Source: Streptomyces sp. PsTaAH-137 (GTDB lineage: Bacteria > Actinomycetota > Actinomycetes > Streptomycetales > Streptomycetaceae). Taken from it: 64,000 bases of DNA. The notes under the pieces were generated by a model that worked only from the letters and a program-made list of their open reading frames with translations, had not been told where the DNA came from and ran no database searches. A program made the translations under genes and the position numbers. Shown here in pieces: positions 60,635 to 64,000 of this stretch. The stretch lies in assembly GCF_003259365.1 (NCBI RefSeq), contig NZ_QLLY01000008.1:298351-362350 (forward strand), given 5' to 3'. Position 1 is the first letter of the stretch. Each line of letters starts with the position of its first letter.

Positions 60635-61387
60635 TCAGATCTCGTAGCTGCGGCCCGGCGCGGCCAGCTCCACCGGGCCGTCGTACACCGCGCGCGCGTC
60701 CGTCAGGTTCACCTGCGGGTCGGTCCACGGCGGGATGTGGGTGAGGACCAGCTTGCGGGCCCCGGCGCGCTGCGCGGCCTCGCCCGCCTCCACGCCGTTG
60801 AGATGCAGGGCCGGGATGTTCTCCTTGCCGTGCGTGAACGCGGCCTCGCACAGGAACAGGTCGCTGTCCGCGGCCAGTTCGTCCAGCGCCTCGCACGGGC
60901 CGGTGTCTCCCGAGTACGTCAGGGAGCGGCCGCCGTGCTCGATGCGGATGGCGTACGACTCGACCGGGTGGCAGACCTTCTCCATCCGTACGGAGAACGG
61001 GCCGATGTCGTACGAGCCCGGCTTCACGGTGTGGAAGTCGAAGACCTCGCTGAAGGCGGAGGCGGAGGGAGTGTCGGCGTGCGCGGTGGTCAGGCGCTGC
61101 TCGGTTCCCTCGGGTCCGTAGACCGGCATCGGGTCGCAACGGCCGCCTTCGTGGCGGTAGTAGCGCACGACGAAGTAGGCGCACATGTCGATGCAGTGGT
61201 CCGCGTGCAGATGGCTGAGGAAGATCGCGTCCAGGTCGTACAGACCGATGTGGCGCTGCAGCTCGCCCAGGGCGCCATTGCCCATGTCGAGGAGCAGCCG
61301 GAAGCCGTCGGCCTCTACGAGGTAGCTCGAGCAGGCCGATTCCGCGGACGGGAACGACCCTGAGCAGCCGACGACGGTGAGCTTCAT
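60635..61387 (-). CDS. Metallo-beta-lactamase fold hydrolase (RNase Z-like)
   Basis: A 250-residue MBL-fold hydrolase. The metal motif is LSHLHADHCIDM (His59, His61, Asp63, His64), with CHPVESYAIRIEHGGRSLTY, SGDTGPCEALDELA and LVLTHIPPW supplying later ligands. It begins MKLTVVGCSGSFPSAESACS, the start of a widespread actinobacterial clade near RNase Z. ATG at 61387 follows GGAGG. Substrate uncertain: phosphodiester or cyclic nucleotide are possible. Confidence 0.88.
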   Translation of the reverse strand: MKLTVVGCSGSFPSAESACSSYLVEADGFRLLLDMGNGALGELQRHIGLYDLDAIFLSHLHADHCIDMCAYFVVRYYRHEGGRCDPMPVYGPEGTEQRLTTAHADTPSASAFSEVFDFHTVKPGSYDIGPFSVRMEKVCHPVESYAIRIEHGGRSLTYSGDTGPCEALDELAADSDLFLCEAAFTHGKENIPALHLNGVEAGEAAQRAGARKLVLTHIPPWTDPQVNLTDARAVYDGPVELAAPGRSYEI

Positions 61388-61591
61388 AGGAGCTGGAACC
61401 TCCGCGCTGGCGGTCGGGTTGCGGGGTGGAACCTGTGGATTCTTTCGAGCGTAAGGCGCAAAAGCGCGGGTGGCTCCTCCGTCACCGGCTGTTGTGGGCG
61501 AACTCACCTGCGGTGTCACCGGTTCGGGGGGCGCTCGTGCACGGGGTGATCCGGCAGCGCGCCCCGTGCGCCCCGCCGGTACCGTCTCCGT

Positions 61592-62029
61592 ATGGACACG
61601 TCATGGTGGCTGGCGCTCGCGGCCGTCGTTCTGCTGGCGCTCGTCGCGACGCTCGTCGACGGGTGGGGGCGTGGCACGCGTGTCCGCCGTGGGGCTTTTC
61701 GACGGGGGCGGGTCGCGGGTGGGCCCGCGGCCGGGGAGATCTGGTGGGCGATGGTGCCGTACGAGGACGGGCCCGGCGGCAAGGACCGGCCGTGCCTCGT
61801 TCTTGATCCGCGGGGGCGCACCGTGCTCGTCGCGAAGATCACCAGTCGGTATCACGGGGAGCGGCCCGGGGTGATTCCGTTGCCTCCCGGGGCCGTGGGG
61901 GATGCGCGGGGGCGCGCAAGTTTCCTGGAGACGGATGAGCTCCGGGAAGTTCCTGTGCGGGACTTCCGGCGACGCGCGGGGGTCGTCGATCCGGTGCTGT
62001 GGGATCAGGTGCGGCGTCTGGGGTGGTGA
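61592..62029 (+). CDS. PemK/MazF-like protein with N-terminal membrane helix
   Basis: A 145-residue protein. Residues 5-22 (WWLALAAVVLLALVATLV) form a membrane helix, unusual for a ribonuclease toxin. The PemK/MazF-like barrel follows: AGEIWWAMVPYEDGPGGKDR, PCLVLDPRGRTVLVAKITSR and ELREVPVRDFRRRAGVVD. No antitoxin gene is adjacent. It is conserved in Streptomyces as I recall, so it may have a housekeeping role and not be an addiction module. Confidence 0.78.
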   Translation: MDTSWWLALAAVVLLALVATLVDGWGRGTRVRRGAFRRGRVAGGPAAGEIWWAMVPYEDGPGGKDRPCLVLDPRGRTVLVAKITSRYHGERPGVIPLPPGAVGDARGRASFLETDELREVPVRDFRRRAGVVDPVLWDQVRRLGW

Positions 62030-62061
62030 CGGGGGTGCGTTGACGGGTGCGCGTGCGTCGT

Positions 62062-62178
62062 GGCTGGTCGCGCAGTTCCCCGCGCCCCTGAGGCATGCGC
62101 TGCGCGCAGCCTCCCCTGACGCGCCCCTGAAGCGAGCGAAGCTCGCCCTCAGGGGCGCGGGGAACTGCGCGAGAAGCC
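62062..62178. repeat. Inverted pair of the dispersed Streptomyces repeat
   Basis: A direct copy at 62062-62091 and an inverted copy at 62149-62178, with a CCCCTGAAGCGAGCGAAGCT-type hairpin between. They separate the MazF-like gene from the convergent cysM and could fold into one long stem that ends both transcripts. Confidence 0.8.
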
Positions 62179-62210
62179 CCACCGGCCGGCAGCCGGTGAC
62201 GAGGCCGGGG

Positions 62211-63161
62211 TCAGGCCCAGAGCTGGCCGTGGAGGACCTCGATGGCGTCCTCCGTGGTCGCGGCCGTGTAGACGCCCGTCGACAGGTACTTCCAGCCGCC
62301 GTCGGCGACGACGAACACGATGTCGGCGGACTCGCCGGCCTTCACGGCCTTCTTGCCGACACCGATGGCGGCGTGCAGCGCGGCCCCCGTGGAGACCCCG
62401 GCGAAGATGCCCTCCTGCTGCAACAGCTCCCGCGTACGCGTCACGGCGTCGGCGGACCCCACCGAGAAGCGCGTGGTCAGTACGGAGGCGTCGTACAACT
62501 CGGGGACGAAGCCCTCGTCGAGGTTGCGCAGGCCGTACACCAGGTCGTCGTAGCGCGGCTCGGCCGCGACGATCTTGATGTCCGGCTTCTGCTCACGCAG
62601 ATAGCGGCCGACGCCCATGAGGGTGCCGGTGGTGCCGAGCCCCGCGACGAAGTGAGTGACGGAGGGCAGGTCGGCGTAGATCTCCGGGCCGGTGGTCGCG
62701 TAGTGCGCGCCCGCGTTGTCCGGGTTGCCGTACTGGTAGAGCATCACCCACTCGGGGTGCTGCCCGGCCAGCTCCTTGGCGATGCGGACGGCCGTGTTGG
62801 AGCCGCCCGCGGCGGGCGAGGAGATGATCTCGGCGCCCCACATGGCGAGCAGGTCGCGCCGCTCCTGCGAGGTGTTCTCCGGCATGACGCAGACGATGCG
62901 GTAGCCCTTGAGGCGGGCCGCCATCGCCAGCGAGATGCCGGTGTTGCCGGAGGTGGGTTCGAGGATGGTGTCCCCGGGCTTGATCCGGCCGTCCTTCTCG
63001 GCCTGCTCGATCATGTGGAGCGCGGGGCGGTCCTTGACCGAGCCGGTCGGGTTGCGGTCTTCCAGCTTCGCCCAGATCCGTACGTCGTCGGACGGGCTGA
63101 GCCGCGGCAGGCGCACCAGAGGGGTGTTGCCGACCGCGGCCAACGGGCTGTCGTAGCGCAT
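62211..63161 (-). CDS. cysM: Cysteine synthase, O-phosphoserine/CysO-dependent type
   Basis: A 316-residue PLP enzyme. Lys43 in NPTGSVKDRP binds PLP, TSGNTGISLAMAARLKGYR is the substrate loop, and GLGTTGTLMGVGRYL the phosphate-binding loop. With cysO directly upstream and a JAMM protease beyond, it matches the mycobacterial CysM that uses O-phosphoserine and sulfur carried as CysO thiocarboxylate, and not simple sulfide-dependent CysK. It follows cysO by 19 bp on the same transcript. Confidence 0.92.
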   Translation of the reverse strand: MRYDSPLAAVGNTPLVRLPRLSPSDDVRIWAKLEDRNPTGSVKDRPALHMIEQAEKDGRIKPGDTILEPTSGNTGISLAMAARLKGYRIVCVMPENTSQERRDLLAMWGAEIISSPAAGGSNTAVRIAKELAGQHPEWVMLYQYGNPDNAGAHYATTGPEIYADLPSVTHFVAGLGTTGTLMGVGRYLREQKPDIKIVAAEPRYDDLVYGLRNLDEGFVPELYDASVLTTRFSVGSADAVTRTRELLQQEGIFAGVSTGAALHAAIGVGKKAVKAGESADIVFVVADGGWKYLSTGVYTAATTEDAIEVLHGQLWA

Positions 63162-63180
63162 GGGTTGCTACGTCCCGTGC

Positions 63181-63459
63181 TCAGCGCATCCCGCCGGCCA
63201 CGGCCGGCAGGATGGTGACGTTGTCGCCGTCGGAGACCTTGGTGTCGATGCCGTCGAGGAAGCGGACGTCCTCGTCGTTCAGGTACACGTTCACGAAGCG
63301 GCGCAGCTGACCGTTGTCCACGATGCGGTCGGCGATGCCCGCGTGCCGGGTGTCCAGGTCGGCGAAGAGCTGGGCCAGGGTGTCCCCGCTCGCCTCGACG
63401 GCCTTGGCGCCGTCGGTGTAGGTGCGGAGGATGGTCGGGATGCGGACCTCGATGGCCAT
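63181..63459 (-). CDS. cysO: Sulfur-carrier protein CysO (MoaD/ThiS family)
   Basis: A 92-residue ubiquitin-fold sulfur carrier for cysteine synthesis. The start AIEVRIPTILRTYTDGAKAV and the end VSDGDNVTILPAVAGGMR are typical. The reactive Gly-Gly is followed by two extra residues, Met-Arg, so it must be trimmed before thiocarboxylate can form; the JAMM protease at the right edge is the obvious candidate. AGGAG precedes ATG. It follows a short cysteine-rich leader peptide by about 90 bp. Confidence 0.9.
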   Translation of the reverse strand: MAIEVRIPTILRTYTDGAKAVEASGDTLAQLFADLDTRHAGIADRIVDNGQLRRFVNVYLNDEDVRFLDGIDTKVSDGDNVTILPAVAGGMR

Positions 63460-63550
63460 GCTGGGCTCCTGTCAGGAACGGGAAGTCGAGTGGATGAGCG
63501 CGCGTGGGCGCTTCCGTACAGGCGGGCGTCCGGACGTACGGCGGTGCGGC

Positions 63551-63652
63551 TCAGCGCGGACAGATGGCGCTGGCGAGGCGGCACAGGTCGACGTGCAGCC
63601 GCGCCACGAGCAGGGAGCCCGGCGTCTTTTCGCTCACGTCGTGGAAAACCAT
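63551..63652 (-). CDS. Cysteine-rich leader peptide before cysO-cysM
   Basis: A 33-residue peptide starting MVFHDVSEKTPGSLLVARLH, followed by VDLCRLASAICPR. The ending matches the short putative leader peptides that precede sulfur-assimilation genes in Streptomyces (H-V-D-L-x-R-x-x-x-x-I/L-C). TACGAT six bases before ATG suggests a leaderless mRNA. Two cysteine codons close to the stop would stall ribosomes when cysteine is scarce and so control the downstream cysO-cysM genes. The regulatory role is inferred. Confidence 0.7.
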   Translation of the reverse strand: MVFHDVSEKTPGSLLVARLHVDLCRLASAICPR

Positions 63653-63753
63653 GGGCTCATCGTATCGATTCCCGGCCGGGGCTCCGGAGTGTGATCTCAC
63701 GATGCGGTCGAAAAGTGTCCGGGGGTCGAGACTGAGGGGCGAATCGGGCCGGA

Positions 63754-64000
63754 TCAGGCTGTGACCTCGACCTCTTCCTCGGTCACGACGCCGTCGACGA
63801 TGCGGAACGAGCGGAACTGGAAGGGGCCCGCGTCGTCGGTGTCCGCGGTCGAGACCAGGACATAGTGGGCGCCGGGCTCATTGGCGTACGAGATGTCGGT
63901 GCGGGAGGGGTGGGCCTCGGTCGCCGTGTGGGAGTGGTAGATGATCACCGGCTCCTCGTCGCGGTCGTCCATCTCGCGGTAGAGCTTGAGCAGGTCCGTG
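63754..64000 (-). CDS. mec: JAMM metalloprotease Mec+ (M67 family; N-terminus beyond window)
   Basis: The 3' part of a zinc protease that frees cysteine from the CysO-cysteine adduct. HSHTATEAHPSRTD is the JAMM metal motif (His-x-His...Ser-x-x-Asp). The frame is open to the window edge (TDLLKLYREMDDRDEEPV), so the catalytic Glu and start lie outside; ATG at 63972 is internal. The end FRIVDGVVTEEEVEV is typical. With CysO and CysM it completes the mycobacterial-type cysteine pathway. Confidence 0.88.
   Translation of the reverse strand, partial: TDLLKLYREMDDRDEEPVIIYHSHTATEAHPSRTDISYANEPGAHYVLVSTADTDDAGPFQFRSFRIVDGVVTEEEVEVTA

Overview
The window is a stretch of a high-GC actinobacterial chromosome, almost certainly Streptomyces. 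The evidence is strongly GC-biased third codon positions, GTG starts, Scr1/DUF397/DUF1707/DUF3618/DUF6412 family genes, two PTS permease genes with DasR-type boxes beside rph (recalling nagF-nagE1-nagE2, SCO2905-2907 of S. coelicolor from memory), and the mycothiol-type cysM-cysO-mec+ cysteine locus. No rRNA, integrase, transposase or CRISPR array was seen; there is one tRNA-Leu(UAG).

Layout. 1-7.3 kb: ordinary genes (a YidC-like insertase cut by the left edge, DUF6412, an HxlR regulator divergent from an MFS pump, a sodium/solute symporter with its DUF3311 partner, a class E sortase, a TPR/SEC-C protein). 7.3-32.3 kb: an accessory island. Its first part (7.35-19.9 kb) is a large restriction/defence-like locus of ten genes in two facing units. 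The plus unit is Vsr, MutL/MORC-like GHKL ATPase, DUF4420 PD-(D/E)XK nuclease, Z1 helicase and a second Vsr. The minus unit is a winged-helix/degenerate HNH protein, ParB-like protein, SNF2-type helicase, DUF3883 protein and cytosine-5 DNA methyltransferase. The two units meet tail to tail with overlapping stop regions. Next come an XRE regulator and an ATPase/Scr1/DUF397 regulatory set that has lost the start of both divergent genes. A winged-helix/zinc-ribbon protein follows, then a complete class I FxLD-type lanthipeptide cluster (23.9-29.5 kb: methyltransferase, LanC, LanB and a 59-aa precursor). An ATPase, an XRE/TPR regulator and a GNAT enzyme close the island, whose right edge is marked by remnants of a VanZ-like and possibly a DUF6247-like gene.

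32.3-64 kb: mostly core genes. These are a mycothiol-dependent isomerase-family protein, MFS transporters, a GlxA-type regulator with a VOC protein, DUF445, an SGNH hydrolase, an MFS/XRE-cupin pair, a SAM methyltransferase, DUF1707, a three-gene ABC exporter, a class A PBP, a SugE-type SMR transporter behind a guanidine-III riboswitch, a GroES-like protein, a peroxiredoxin, an MHS transporter, tRNA-Leu and rdgB/lipoprotein/rph. The nag PTS genes follow, with three DasR-like operators, then an MBL hydrolase and a MazF-like protein. The window closes with cysM/cysO, a cysteine-rich leader peptide and the start of the JAMM protease Mec+.

How it works together. The defence locus couples m5C methylation and mismatch nicking enzymes to two helicase/nuclease arms and a GHKL ATPase. 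It resembles the MutL-Z1 core of Mza-type and MORC-type systems, but its combination of parts is unusual and is the strongest candidate for an undescribed system. The lanthipeptide cluster should make a four-cysteine peptide with an Asp-Gly site for its methyltransferase. The right end is a sulfur unit in which a leader peptide probably senses cysteine. A Streptomyces dispersed repeat (GCGCAGTTCCCCGCGCCCCT core) occurs nine times at gene ends.
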